Shown: in pieces, positions 1-9,387 of the stretch
Numbering within the stretch: the first letter of the stretch is position 1
Layout: each line of letters begins with the position of its first letter
Assembly (NCBI RefSeq): GCF_001639275.1
Contig: NZ_LWMU01000033.1
Location: 1-51,478 of the forward strand
From: Methanobrevibacter oralis
GTDB lineage: Archaea; Methanobacteriota; Methanobacteria; Methanobacteriales; Methanobacteriaceae
Direction of reading: 5' to 3'
DNA length: 51,478 nucleotides
Translations under genes and position numbers: made by a program
Notes under the pieces: generated by a model
Told to the model about the DNA's origin: nothing
The model's input: the letters and a program-made list of their open reading frames with translations, nothing else
Databases searched by the model: none

Positions 1-127
1 TCACAACAAGAAAAACAACAACTAATATTTAAATCTTTTCACAAACACAACAGAAAACACAAAAAGAATCAAAGAAAAATAAAAAAAACTAAAAAATATG
101 TCAAAGAGCTAACAAATTGACAGTCCC
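1..127 (-). mobile_element. Terminal fragment of an insertion sequence (left end, inverted)
   Basis: These bases are nearly identical to the reverse complement of 6005 to about 6131, the left end of the complete element further along. The similarity stops at base 127, directly after the terminal inverted repeat (agctaacaaattgacag followed by tccc). The rest of this copy lies to the left of the window. No coding sequence falls in this part. The 8 bases that follow (taaaaata) could be its target duplication, but the other flank is not visible. Confidence 0.85.
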
Positions 128-191
128 TAAAAATATGTTACATCTTTCATTTTACTAATTATTTAATAAGGATAAAAGTAAATTAATAAAC

Positions 192-1565
192 ATGAAGAGC
201 ATTAATAAGATGCTTTGTTTGGTTGATGGTGAACATTATTTACCAGTAACACAAGAAGCTATCGATACTTTGAACAATTTAGAACATATTGAAGTAACTG
301 CAGCTGTTTTTATAGGTGGAACAGAAAAACTCAGGGATGATTCAGAAGAATCTTACTCAAAAGTTCTCGGAGTACCTGTTCAATTTGCAAAAGACAAAGA
401 AATACCATATAATCTTATTGTTGAAATGATAAGAAAATATAACATTGACACAGTTATGGATTTAAGTGATGAACCCATTTTAGATTATCCAAAAAGATTT
501 AAAATAGCTTGTAAAGTTTTAAATGAAGAAATACCTTATGAAGGGCCTGATTTTAAATTTGAACCTGTTACTCAATATGAAATAATGGAAAAACCTGCAA
601 TTACAATACTTGGAACTGGAAAACGTATAGGAAAAACTGCCGTTTCAGGTTTTGTTTCAAGACTTATAGATAAAAATGGATATGAACCATGTGTAATAGC
701 TATGGGTAGAGGAGGACCTGAAGAACCTGAAATAGTTCACGGTGAAGAATTAGAAATTTCTGCTAAATTCTTACTAGAACAATCAGAAAAAGGGGTTCAT
801 GCTGCAAGTGATCATTGGGAAGATGCACTTATGAGTAGAATCTTAACAATAGGTTGTAGACGCTGTGGTGGGGGAATGGCTGGTGAAGTATTTTTAACAA
901 ATATGCGCAAAGGTGCTAAATTAGCTAATGAAATTGAGTCCAAATTTGTAATTTTTGAAGGCAGTGGTGCAGCAATACCTCCAATTAAAACAAATAAAAA
1001 AATCACTCTTATTGGAGCTAACCAACCACTTGATAATTTAATAAACTATTTTGGACCATACAGGATTGCACTTGGAGATTTAATCATATTAACCATGTGT
1101 GAAGAACCAATGTGCGACGAGAAAAAAATTAAAGATATTGAAAATTTTGTAGCTGAAATAAATCCTAATGCAACTATTATATCAACTGTATTTAGACCTA
1201 AACCATTAGAAAATATTGAAGGCAAAAAAGTTTTATTTGCAACAACTGCTCCTGATAGTATAAAAGACAAATTAGTTGATTATTTGGAAGAAAATTATAA
1301 TTGTGAAGTTGTAGGAGTTACATCTCATCTTTCAAATAGACCACTTTTAAAACAAGACATGGAAAAATACATTGATAAAGTAGATGTAATGTTAAGTGAA
1401 CTTAAAGCAGCAGCTGTTGATGTAGCTACAAAAGATGCAATAAAAGCAGGCTTGAAAGTAGTATACTGTGATAATATACCAGTTAGGATAAATGGAAATT
1501 ATCCTGATTTAGAAAAATCTGTTTTAAAATTAGTTGATTCAGCAATCGACGATTTTAAAAAATAA
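192..1565 (+). CDS. cpgS: Cyclic 2,3-diphosphoglycerate synthetase
   Basis: ATP-dependent cytoplasmic enzyme that closes 2,3-bisphosphoglycerate to cyclic 2,3-diphosphoglycerate, an abundant solute and phosphate/energy store in Methanobacteriales. The 457-residue length fits the family. The start [14 protein letters not shown] after residue 6 is characteristic. A P-loop ([13 protein letters not shown]) lies near residues 149-161. Cysteines occur at CRRCGGG and CEEPMC. No good ribosome binding site precedes the first ATG, so the ATG at codon 7 (AAG ATG CTT) is an alternative start. The gene stands alone, just beyond an IS end, and converges with the DUF2149 gene. The assignment is by recognition of the family, not by search. 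Confidence 0.9.
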   Translation: MKSINKMLCLVDGEHYLPVTQEAIDTLNNLEHIEVTAAVFIGGTEKLRDDSEESYSKVLGVPVQFAKDKEIPYNLIVEMIRKYNIDTVMDLSDEPILDYPKRFKIACKVLNEEIPYEGPDFKFEPVTQYEIMEKPAITILGTGKRIGKTAVSGFVSRLIDKNGYEPCVIAMGRGGPEEPEIVHGEELEISAKFLLEQSEKGVHAASDHWEDALMSRILTIGCRRCGGGMAGEVFLTNMRKGAKLANEIESKFVIFEGSGAAIPPIKTNKKITLIGANQPLDNLINYFGPYRIALGDLIILTMCEEPMCDEKKIKDIENFVAEINPNATIISTVFRPKPLENIEGKKVLFATTAPDSIKDKLVDYLEENYNCEVVGVTSHLSNRPLLKQDMEKYIDKVDVMLSELKAAAVDVATKDAIKAGLKVVYCDNIPVRINGNYPDLEKSVLKLVDSAIDDFKK

Positions 1566-1567
1566 AC

Positions 1568-1588
1568 GTGGAAGGATTAACCTTCCAC
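1568..1588. terminator. Hairpin between convergent genes
   Basis: gtggaagg, loop attaa, ccttccac: an 8-bp perfect stem between cpgS and the DUF2149 gene. It overlaps the last codons of the DUF2149 gene. There is no long T tract, so its role as a bidirectional terminator is inferred. Confidence 0.4.
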
Positions 1589-1915
1589 CATAATCAGCTT
1601 ACCCGTAGATGGATCTTTATACACCTTACCCATTTCAGTATAACCTTGACCAGAACTATTAGAAGTATCTGGAGTTTCATTTAATTCTTTACCTTGATTT
1701 ACTTCAGTAACTTGTTTTTGCATAGCATCCATTACTGCTTGTTTTTCATCTTGTGACATATCAGAAAAAATAACACTTTGCATATTCCAACTTATGATTA
1801 CAAAAACTAAAAAACCAACTGCAATAACTAACATTGCATCAACAAGATTAGATGTACCTGCCATCGGGTCTTCCTCTTGACCACCAAAGCGTTTTCTTCT
1901 TTGTTTTCTTACCAT
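1577..1915 (-). CDS. DUF2149 family membrane protein (ExbD-like)
   Basis: A 112-residue protein with a basic N-terminus (MVRKQRRKRF), one membrane segment at about residues 27-43, and a hydrophilic C-terminal part outside the membrane. This is the topology of ExbD/TolR-type stator proteins, and I recognise the sequence as DUF2149. It follows the MotA/TolQ/ExbB gene by 4 bases, and the DUF2162 transporter-like gene precedes that one, so the three form one operon. An ExbB/ExbD-like pair that uses an ion gradient to energise a partner is a reasonable inference. The substrate is unknown. Confidence 0.75.
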   Translation of the reverse strand: MVRKQRRKRFGGQEEDPMAGTSNLVDAMLVIAVGFLVFVIISWNMQSVIFSDMSQDEKQAVMDAMQKQVTEVNQGKELNETPDTSNSSGQGYTEMGKVYKDPSTGKLIMVEG

Positions 1916-1919
1916 AAAA

Positions 1920-2567
1920 TCACGAATTATTCATATAACTTAAAACCGCATCACTTAATGCATCTAAATCTGATAGGTAACGTTCATACCAACCTCTTCT
2001 TACTTTTGAAACAACATAACATAATGCACCTGAACCAATACCAACAATAGTTGTGTTAAATGCAACAGTTAATGATTCTGCAAGAGTATTCACATCACCA
2101 ACACCTAAAGCTGCCAAACCTGGACCCATAGGAATTAATGTTCCCATTAAACCTAAAGTTGGTCCAACACGTGTAATTGTATCCGTTTGACTTAATGTTT
2201 TATCCATTTTTTCTTCTTCAAATTCTACTAATTTACGAGCTAAAGCTTCTCTTGAAGTTCTATCTAAAGCAGAAGAAGAAGCAATCTCTTTTAAAACCTT
2301 TTTTTGAGATTTTGGAATGGCTGAATCTGAAATAATACTTTTCAAATGATCAATAGAATCAGCTGAATTAATTTTATAAATTAAATCTCTAATCGTACTT
2401 ACAGAAACTTTTTTCCTTGAAGTATACTCTGCAATTACACTACCCACTATAATAATCGAAATAATAACTATAACAAGCAAGATTATCAATACAGGAATTG
2501 TTAAACTTTGAGAAATAACATCTAAAGAACCTGTTAAATATTCTCCACCTGGAACGTTTAAACTCAT
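1920..2567 (-). CDS. MotA/TolQ/ExbB proton channel family protein
   Basis: A 215-residue membrane protein with three hydrophobic segments at about residues 22-47, 133-156 and 164-188. A long charged cytoplasmic stretch (50-130) separates the first two. The conserved block VGPTLGLMGTLIPM and the following AFNTTIVGIGSG correspond to the pore-lining helices of the MotA/TolQ/ExbB family. The ribosome binding site AGGTGAT precedes the ATG closely. It lies between the DUF2162 and DUF2149 genes with gaps of 15 and 4 bases, so co-expression is likely. Its specific role is not known. Confidence 0.85.
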   Translation of the reverse strand: MSLNVPGGEYLTGSLDVISQSLTIPVLIILLVIVIISIIIVGSVIAEYTSRKKVSVSTIRDLIYKINSADSIDHLKSIISDSAIPKSQKKVLKEIASSSALDRTSREALARKLVEFEEEKMDKTLSQTDTITRVGPTLGLMGTLIPMGPGLAALGVGDVNTLAESLTVAFNTTIVGIGSGALCYVVSKVRRGWYERYLSDLDALSDAVLSYMNNS

Positions 2568-2582
2568 TTAATATCACCTAAT

Positions 2583-3293
2583 TTATTCTAAAATACTTTT
2601 GCTACGTTTAGTTAATACAATACCTAAAGCAACTAAAACAATAAATGCTAAAATAAAAGCAAGCATTGCCATAGGAGAACCAATAGAAACTGCTGCATGA
2701 GTTTTACCCATAACTGAAGCAATATTAGGAATTACAATAGCTGAAAGTAAGAAATATGCTCCTAATAACAACATAAAATTACCTAATATAATAGGATAAG
2801 GTCTATTTATATATTTAACAATAGTATTAGAAGCAAAATAAGTAATTGCAATAACTAATACTAAAGCCGCTGCAGCATACCAACTTAAATTAAATGCAGT
2901 TACACCAATTGTTGGAGCTACAATAATAACACTTGCAATAATTGAACCAAAACAACATGGACAAGGAGCAATAATAGCTATTGAAGTTGCAGTACTCGTA
3001 TTTTTATCATGAACTTTCCACTCTCTTATTGTGAATAAACCAGCCACAATCATGATCGAAGCCATGATAATGTAAAAAATAGAATTATAATTATAAATAA
3101 CTTGAGTAAGTGGTTCTGCATATAGGGAAGCCATAGCAGAAATCACTAACACTCCACCACCATATCCTAAACAGATAATAGCAAACAATTTTTTTGATAA
3201 ATTAGCTAAACCAGAAGCTAATCCTATTTTTACACCAAAAACAATGATTGATGCAAAAATACCAAATTGCCACAATACATTCATCATATCCAT
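2583..3293 (-). CDS. DUF2162 family putative transporter
   Basis: An integral membrane protein of 236 residues with about seven hydrophobic segments. I recognise it as DUF2162, annotated in methanogens as a predicted transporter. An ATG six codons upstream is possible, but GGAG sits 8 bases before this ATG and overlaps the upstream one, so the shorter start is preferred. A cysteine-rich motif, APCPCCFGS, lies at about residues 108-116 at the start of a membrane helix and suggests binding of a metal or thiol. It is the first gene of the operon with the ExbB-like and DUF2149 genes, so transport driven by an ion gradient is plausible. Confidence 0.75.
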   Translation of the reverse strand: MDMMNVLWQFGIFASIIVFGVKIGLASGLANLSKKLFAIICLGYGGGVLVISAMASLYAEPLTQVIYNYNSIFYIIMASIMIVAGLFTIREWKVHDKNTSTATSIAIIAPCPCCFGSIIASVIIVAPTIGVTAFNLSWYAAAALVLVIAITYFASNTIVKYINRPYPIILGNFMLLLGAYFLLSAIVIPNIASVMGKTHAAVSIGSPMAMLAFILAFIVLVALGIVLTKRSKSILE

Positions 3294-3901
3294 ATTAATT
3301 TCTCCATACATAATTTAATTAAATTACATTAATATTTTATACAACCAAATATATAAATATTAAAAGACAAATTAAAAATTAAATAAATAAGCCAAAAATT
3401 GATAAAATCTAATTTAGTAATACTTTTTATAATGGATTTTAATGAAAACAAGCATATGTCCTTTTTTAAAAAGAAAAATATGAAAAAAGTAATAATTTAA
3501 AAATAATTATCTTATTAAAAAGTTTAAAATTAAAATTTATAAACACAATTATAAAACAGATATATAAAATTAAAAACAAATTCATTAAGTATAATGGGAA
3601 TTTCTCCCATTATACTAGAAATTTTAGCTCAAAACCTTTTGGAAATTTTAAAATAACCAATAATTGGTATTATGTATTAATCATATATAAATGTTTTGGA
3701 TAGAAAATTTTATGATTTTTAGAAATACCCACTTTTATATAAATAAATTCTAACATTAACCTAACTACCTAAACACATACAATTTAAATAAATAATCAAC
3801 AATAAAACAATTTTTCTAAGTTTATAATTAAAATTCATAAGTAAATTATAAAGTTGATAAAAATAAAATAATATACTATTTAAAAAAATGAGGGTAAATC
3901 A
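3294..3901. other. Divergent intergenic region, about 600 bp
   Basis: A very AT-rich spacer between the divergent DUF2162 and PaaK-like genes. I see no credible coding frame. It should hold promoters for both operons. Its only clear structure is the hairpin at 3588-3616. Confidence 0.6.
3588..3616. repeat. Isolated 12-bp perfect hairpin
   Basis: agtataatggga, loop atttc, tcccattatact. The stem is perfect and lies about 290 bases from the nearest genes. No T tract follows on either strand, so it is not an obvious terminator. It could be a structured RNA element, a protein site or a repeat remnant. Confidence 0.7.
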
Positions 3902-5203
3902 ATGATGTGGAATGAAAAAATTGAAAGTATGCCAAGAGATGAGCTTGAAGAATTACAATTAAAAAAACTTCAAGCCACTATTAAAAGAGCTTTTAATAAA
4001 ATACCTTATTATAATAAGAGATATACTGAAGCTAAAGTATACCCTGAAGATATTAATACATTAAAAGACATTGAAAAACTACCTTTTTTAACAAAAGATG
4101 ACTTACGTGAAAGCTATCCTTATGGATTGTTTGCAGTTGATATAAAAGATATTAAAGAAATTCACTCTTCCTCTGGAACTACTGGAAAACCTGTTGTATC
4201 TGGATACACTGAAAAAGACTTAGATACTTGGGGTGAAACAATAGCAAGAGGATTAACAATGATGGGTTTTGATGAAACTGACATTATTCAAAATACCCAT
4301 GGTTATGGATTATTTACAGGAGGATTTGGTGTTCACTATGGAACTCATAAAATAGGTGCTACAATTATTCCTATTTCAACCGGTCAAACAAGAAGACAAA
4401 TTGAAATTATGAATGATTTTAAAACTACTGGACTCATTTTTACTCCATCATATGGTATTCACTTAGGAGAAGTTGCCCTAGAAGATGGAATTAACCCAAA
4501 AAAATTAGGAATTAAAGCTATTGGGTTTGGGGCTGAAATGTGGACAGAAGAAATAAGAAATAAAGTTGAAGATATCTTTGGTTGTAAAGCATACAATATT
4601 TATGGATTAACCGAACTTACAGGACCTGGAGTTGGTGTTGAATGTTCTGCACAAAAAGGTTTACATATTGCAGAAGACATTTACTATCCTGAAATAATAG
4701 ATCCTAACACTTTAGAAACCTTAGGTCCTAATCAAAAAGGAGAATTAGTTTTAACAAACCTTGAAAGAGAAGGTATGCCTATTATAAGATTTAGAACTAA
4801 AGATTTAACTCAAATCACATATGATAAATGCAAATGTGGAAGAACACATGGAAGAATAAGTAGAATTACTGGTAGATCTGATGACATGATTAAAGTTAAA
4901 GGTGTAGCTATATTCCCATCACAAATTGAAAAAGCATTACTTAAAGTTAGTGATGTAGAACCTCATTACTTAATAATAGTCACAAGACCTGGAACTTTAG
5001 ACGAAATTGAAATCCAAGTAGAAACATCCCAAAACTTGTTTTTTGATGGTGTAAAAGAAATGATGTCCGTTCAAAAACAAATTGAAAAATCAATTGAAAA
5101 CGAAACAGGTATACGTGTTAAAGTAACCCTTGTTGAACCAAAAACAATACCTAGATTTGAAGGTAAAGCTAAACGTGTTATTGATAAAAGAGAATTACAT
5201 TAG
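3902..5203 (+). CDS. Phenylacetate-CoA ligase family protein (PaaK / F390 synthetase-like)
   Basis: An adenylate-forming enzyme of 433 residues. The ATP-binding loop SSSGTTGKP lies at residues 89-97. Further family motifs are YGLTE followed by LTGPGVGVEC near residue 235, FRTKDLTQI, and the hinge/C-terminal block GRSDDMIKVKGVAIFPSQIE. CKCG with GRTHGR resembles the zinc-knuckle part of PaaK proteins. In methanogens these proteins are annotated either as aryl-CoA ligases acting with indolepyruvate ferredoxin oxidoreductase or as coenzyme F390 synthetases, and sequence reading alone cannot decide. The start follows GAGGGT. The ACT-domain gene begins 8 bases after its stop, a pairing also known next to ior genes, which favours an aromatic amino acid role. 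Confidence 0.85.
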   Translation: MMWNEKIESMPRDELEELQLKKLQATIKRAFNKIPYYNKRYTEAKVYPEDINTLKDIEKLPFLTKDDLRESYPYGLFAVDIKDIKEIHSSSGTTGKPVVSGYTEKDLDTWGETIARGLTMMGFDETDIIQNTHGYGLFTGGFGVHYGTHKIGATIIPISTGQTRRQIEIMNDFKTTGLIFTPSYGIHLGEVALEDGINPKKLGIKAIGFGAEMWTEEIRNKVEDIFGCKAYNIYGLTELTGPGVGVECSAQKGLHIAEDIYYPEIIDPNTLETLGPNQKGELVLTNLEREGMPIIRFRTKDLTQITYDKCKCGRTHGRISRITGRSDDMIKVKGVAIFPSQIEKALLKVSDVEPHYLIIVTRPGTLDEIEIQVETSQNLFFDGVKEMMSVQKQIEKSIENETGIRVKVTLVEPKTIPRFEGKAKRVIDKRELH

Positions 5204-5211
5204 GTGATTAA

Positions 5212-5643
5212 ATGAAAATTAAACAATTATCAATATTTTTACAAAATAAAATGGGAAGTATGTATAAACCCTTAAAAATATTAAAAGAAAATAATATTAA
5301 CATAAGAGCTATGTCTATGGCAGATACTTCTGAATTTGCTATTTTAAGACTTGTTGTTGATAATCCACTAAAAGGAAAAGAAGTACTTGAAAAAAATAAT
5401 TTTCTTGTTAAAATCATTGACACCATAGCTGTTGAAATGGATGATAAGCCAGGTGGTTTAACTCATGTTTTAGAAGTCATAAAAGATAATTTAATTGATT
5501 TAGAATATATTTATGCATTTACACATGAAAAAGAAGGGAAAGCTATTCTGTTATTACACTCTGATAATATGGATGAATTAATTACTGCATTAAGTAAAAG
5601 CAATATAACATTGGTATCTGCTAATGAAGTTTATAATCTATAA
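5212..5643 (+). CDS. ACT domain protein (two ACT modules)
   Basis: A 143-residue cytoplasmic protein made of two consecutive ACT-like modules. The first begins KQLSIFLQNKMGSMYKPLKI and the second VEMDDKPGGLTHVLEVIKD. Both show the pattern of a first strand, a glycine turn, and a helix of the form L..L...NI. ACT pairs usually bind amino acids, and here the protein probably senses an amino acid that controls or stabilises the ligase encoded 8 bases upstream. AGGTGATTAA immediately before the ATG is its ribosome binding site. A strong terminator follows the stop codon. Confidence 0.85.
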   Translation: MKIKQLSIFLQNKMGSMYKPLKILKENNINIRAMSMADTSEFAILRLVVDNPLKGKEVLEKNNFLVKIIDTIAVEMDDKPGGLTHVLEVIKDNLIDLEYIYAFTHEKEGKAILLLHSDNMDELITALSKSNITLVSANEVYNL

Positions 5644-5667
5644 AACACTCAAAAAGAGTGTTTTTTT
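5644..5667 (+). terminator. Intrinsic terminator after the PaaK-ACT operon
   Basis: aacactc, loop aaaaa, gagtgtt, followed by a run of seven T. The 7-bp stem begins at the base after the ACT gene stop codon. Confidence 0.8.
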
Positions 5668-5996
5668 AACTATTCTTTATAAATAAATACTTAATTAATA
5701 GAAATATTTAAACGAGAATACTACAAAATAGTTGATTTAACATCATTCTACAAAAACTGGGTCAAAGAATATCTAGGTATAAATATTTAGTAATACACTA
5801 TATATTAAATGAAGAGTTATGAGCTCTTTTTATTGTGCCATCAATTGAATATATGTTCAAAATCAGTTAAAACCTATTATCCAAAATAAGAATAAAAGCC
5901 ATATTATAAAATCGATAAATTTGTTGAAAACAAACATTATAATCCCATAATTGTCCTATCCACTAGGTTCAATTCCCATTATAAATCATATTTATA
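5668..5996. other. Spacer before the insertion sequence
   Basis: No intact gene. A short frame at 5716-5790 reads EYYKIVDLTSFYKNWVKEYL without a start and may be a remnant of an unidentified gene. A small hairpin (aagagttatgagctctt) lies near 5811. Nothing else is recognisable. Confidence 0.4.
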
Positions 5997-6004
5997 CAAC
6001 AATT
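5997..6004. repeat. Target-site duplication, left copy
   Basis: caacaatt directly before the left inverted repeat. The identical 8 bases occur at 7652-7659 directly after the right inverted repeat. Confidence 0.8.
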
Positions 6005-7651
6005 GGCACTGTCAATTTGTTAGCTCTTTGTCATATTTTTTTAGTTTTTTTCTTTTTCTTTGATTTTTTTTGGTGTTTTATGTTGTGTTTGTGAAAAGAT
6101 TTAAATATTAGTTGTTGTTTTCTTGTTGTGATGGGTTTTAATATTAGTTTTTTGCGTTTTTTATTTCTTTTTAAATCTTTCTAATTTTTGATTAGCTTAT
6201 TGATTTTTTTCTTAAATTATTTTTACCATATTTTTGTAATTATATTCTTAATTTGAGCAATAATAAGTTTTATATAGGTTGGAAGACAAATATTTATACA
6301 TGAATACCAAAAACAAATGCCTTCCATATCTTATTTTTGGATGGCAACCAATATATATTTAACTATTTCGAATGTTGATCTTGTTAGAAAAAATGATGAT
6401 GAAAGAGTGCAATGTAGTTTTGGTGATGAATACTGTTCAATTTTTTTTGTATATTGATGGTATTCTATGATGAAGATTGCGTTTATTAACAAAGATGGGG
6501 TTATTGAGTAATCCATGATCCTCATTGTAAATCATTGTTTTTCTCATGATGTTATTAAAAAATCTTATAATCGGCGTAAAATTTATTTAGAAAATGGAGT
6601 TAGTGTTATTATTAAAGTTAAGCGATATATTTTGTAGGAAATGTAGAAATATTATAGTCAAGTAAGGCTTAATAGGAATTTTATGAAGATTTCTGTAATT
6701 TTTCAACTAAAATGAAAAACAAGGCAATTGAGTTGCGAAAAAGAGGTTGGGATTCATTAAGAAATCTTTCTTGGACATTTAATGTTTTTAATAGCATTAA
6801 TATGTCATATGAAACGATATAGAAAATCTCTTTTAACTTTCGATGGATTGTTATTATGTTAACACCGATATGAAATTTTCAGGCTATGCTGCTTATGATG
6901 TACAATGGATTAGAATTGAGCAAAAATGGTATTATAGACATATATTATATTGATTTAATTAATCGAATGCCTATTGCAGAGTTAATATAGTGAAAAAAGA
7001 ATGATTCTGCAACAACAAAAAATTTTATAAAAAACAGCATCAAAGCAACAGAGTCCATTGCAATAGTAACGGATTTAAAACCAGAATATGATAAAATAAT
7101 GAGAGAAATTGGATTTGATCACCAACACTGCACATTCCACTTATTATTAAATATCAATGAAGAACTTAAAGAAGAACTAAAGCAAATACGCAAAGAATAT
7201 GAAAGCAATCTAAAAAAAAAACAAAACCCTAAACTCTCAGAAACACAAATCAAAAAACAATCCAAAAACATGGATAAACAACTACAAAATATGAAATCAA
7301 CGAATATTTAAGCATATTTTACAAATTATTCAAAAAAGAAACCTACGAAGAAGCAATAGAATACATCAATTTCCTAAAAGAAAAATTAATAAACTTATCC
7401 ACCAATTCTAGCAAAATACTTAAAGAAAAAATTCTTCCCAGAATACAAAAAATACATACACTTCCTTAAAAAAAGACACAAAGGAAAACTAGACTGTACT
7501 AACAATCAAATAGAAAATTACATTGGAAATACAATGCCCAAAGCACACAAAAAGAAATTTAGAACATTAAAAGGGATATTCAACCAGATAATGCACCAAA
7601 AAGATGGCTGGATCGAAAAACGAAAACAAGAGCTAACAAATTGACAGTCCC
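6005..7651 (+). mobile_element. Complete but inactive insertion sequence, 1647 bp
   Basis: The ends are inverted repeats of 24 bp with one mismatch: ggcactgtcaatttgttagc at the left, and at the right the complement of gggactgtcaatttgttagc. An exact 8-bp direct repeat, caacaatt, flanks the element. The first 127 bases match the window's first 127 bases in inverted orientation, so at least two copies exist nearby. The transposase inside is broken. An 8-bp duplication is known for ISM1 of Methanobrevibacter smithii and for IS256-type elements, but I cannot assign the family with certainty. Confidence 0.88.
6300..7644 (+). pseudogene. Degenerate transposase
   Basis: The reading frame is scattered over all three phases with many stops. 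The readable parts are an N-terminal MNTKNKCLPYLIFGWQPIYI, a zinc-finger-like CRKC, and a block beginning SIAIVTDLKPEYDKIMREIG and continuing with FDHQHCTFHLLLNI, which contains a likely catalytic Asp and the C-x-FH motif. A C-terminal block reads TNNQIENYIGNTMPKA and contains a likely catalytic Glu. Only codons at 7099-7311 remain open over a useful length. The last codons and the stop lie inside the right terminal repeat. This is a DDE-type transposase by pattern, of uncertain family, and it is clearly non-functional. Confidence 0.8.
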
Positions 7652-7659
7652 CAACAATT
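7652..7659. repeat. Target-site duplication, right copy
   Basis: caacaatt, identical to 5997-6004, directly after the right inverted repeat of the insertion sequence. Confidence 0.8.
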
Positions 7660-8221
7660 ATAAACCTAGAATTTTATAAAACTAACTCCACAGAATCAGT
7701 AATTTTATTAATACTACCATAAAAAAATTAGTTTTATAATACTTTTAAGTATTAGAAGGAGGATTATCTACATTTGGTATTATACGTTCAATTTTAAAGT
7801 AATCCAAAGCATCATCCCACAATAACTGAAGCCATACATAACTTTAAATTCTTCTTCCATTTCCACATCATCCTTTACTAAAAATCATTCAAAATATAAC
7901 AATTCACTACCATAATAACCAAAACACAAAAATTCAATTCAAAAAAATTATAAAATCAATTATAAATATATATTAATATAAATAGATTTCAATAACTTTA
8001 ATTAAGAATAATAAATTATTAACAAACAATATAATAAACCAATGAAAATAATAAATAATAATTAAAATTGGTTGGAGTTTAACTATTAGAATTAAAAAAA
8101 GAAGAGAAATTCACATGAAAAAAATAATAAATTATAAAAATGAACACTATTTAAAAAATAGTATAAAAACAAGAGAAAAATGAAAAATTAATTAAAACTC
8201 AATAATTTCTGCCAACACTCA
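7660..8221. other. AT-rich spacer between IS copies
   Basis: No intact gene. Apart from the small remnant at 7745-7860 I see nothing recognisable in it. Confidence 0.5.
7745..7860 (-). pseudogene. Remnant of a small unidentified gene
   Basis: From ATG at 7860 the frame reads MEEEFKVMYGFSY. After a one-base shift the neighbouring frame continues WDDALDYFKIERIIPNVDNP to a stop at 7745. The amino acid composition looks like real protein, but the function is not recognisable. The remnant sits between two IS ends and has probably decayed. Confidence 0.3.
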
Positions 8222-8266
8222 AGAAAATAAAAAAAATATGTCCAAGAACTAACAAATTGACAGCCC
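8222..8266 (-). mobile_element. Decayed solo end of the same insertion sequence
   Basis: aaaaaatatgtccaagaact followed by aacaaattgacagccc matches the element end at 1-127 (aaaaaatatgtcaaagagct and so on) with a few substitutions. No transposase or second end is attached, and similarity fades upstream of about 8222. The end lies 6 bases beyond the mptG stop codon. Confidence 0.7.
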
Positions 8267-8272
8267 TGAAAA

Positions 8273-9256
8273 TTATTTTTCAATAGTAAACCCATGATTT
8301 TGAGCTTTAGTTACTAAAACACGTGATTTATCCCCTACAATTTCTGCTGCTGCATCAACAATATCTTTGTTATCATCATCAAAGAAAGTGTAAAGAGTAG
8401 GACCAAATGAACTAATACCTACACCATAAGCTCCAGCTTCTTCAATAGATTTCATAGTAGGCAAAAAACTTGAATCAAGACTGTGTTCTAATTTATTAAA
8501 TCCAACTTTTTGAAGTTCACTTACCGCCCATCCAAAGTTTTTAATATCTTTTTCTAACATGAATGGAATTAAATTCATTAAAATTAAATGAGAAACCTTT
8601 TCAACTTCTTCTTTTGGGATTGGACAATAAGTTTGGAATACATTTACTTCATCATCTCCTTCCATGTGTTTTTGAACATTAGGTTCTACAAGTAAAATGT
8701 TCCAATCTTCAGGAAAATCATATCTTGCAATTAAAGTAGCGGGTTTTGCATTTGATGCACCAGATGGTAAAAAACCAGATTTTTCTTCAACACTATGTCC
8801 CCCATCAACAATGAAACCACCTAAATCATGAGTATAAGTTCCAATTCCAGAGGTTCCTCCTCTTCCAACAATAGAACTTAATTGCCTACTTTCTACTTTT
8901 ATTCCCATAGTTTCAGCAATTAAATGTGCAGTTGATACTGCAATTTGAGTTCCAGAGCCAAGTCCAGAATGTGGATGATAAGCTTTGTGAACCTTAAAAT
9001 GAAAACCAGAATCAATATTAAAATGTTCCAATGTTTTTTGAGCTGCACTAGGTATTTTTTCCTCACACTCAATTATAGCTTCTCTATCATCAAAACCTTT
9101 TGCAAATTCAATAGTTATATCACTTTCTGTCTCTTGACTTTCTAATATAAATTGAGGTTCTCTAAGTGCAAGACCAATTCCTCCATCAATTCTTTTATAT
9201 GATCCATTTAAATCTATAAGGGACATGTGAATTCTTGAAGGTGCTTTAATAATCAT
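8273..9256 (-). CDS. mptG: Beta-ribofuranosylaminobenzene 5'-phosphate synthase
   Basis: Joins 4-aminobenzoate (or hydroxybenzoate) and phosphoribosyl diphosphate with loss of CO2, the first committed step of methanopterin synthesis. The 327-residue protein has the GHMP-kinase fold. The N-terminus is MIIKAPSRIHMSLIDLNG, and the glycine-rich loop HSGLGSGTQIAVS lies at residues 96-108. The strongly conserved GRGGTSGIGTYTHDLGGFIVDGGH follows near residues 151-174. GGAGTGA lies 5 bases before the ATG. The gene is downstream of ferritin on the same strand, but a strong terminator separates them. The stop codon is followed within 6 bases by an IS remnant, so its native 3' flank has been replaced. 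Confidence 0.93.
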   Translation of the reverse strand: MIIKAPSRIHMSLIDLNGSYKRIDGGIGLALREPQFILESQETESDITIEFAKGFDDREAIIECEEKIPSAAQKTLEHFNIDSGFHFKVHKAYHPHSGLGSGTQIAVSTAHLIAETMGIKVESRQLSSIVGRGGTSGIGTYTHDLGGFIVDGGHSVEEKSGFLPSGASNAKPATLIARYDFPEDWNILLVEPNVQKHMEGDDEVNVFQTYCPIPKEEVEKVSHLILMNLIPFMLEKDIKNFGWAVSELQKVGFNKLEHSLDSSFLPTMKSIEEAGAYGVGISSFGPTLYTFFDDDNKDIVDAAAEIVGDKSRVLVTKAQNHGFTIEK

Positions 9257-9387
9257 AATTTCACTCCATAATTTTAATTAACTTTAAAAATATTTGTTTT
9301 TTATAGTATATAAAATAAGACAATTTAAATTGAAAATAATCCCCTAGAACTTCTAGTTTCTTATTAAATGATTTTAAAAAATAAGAT

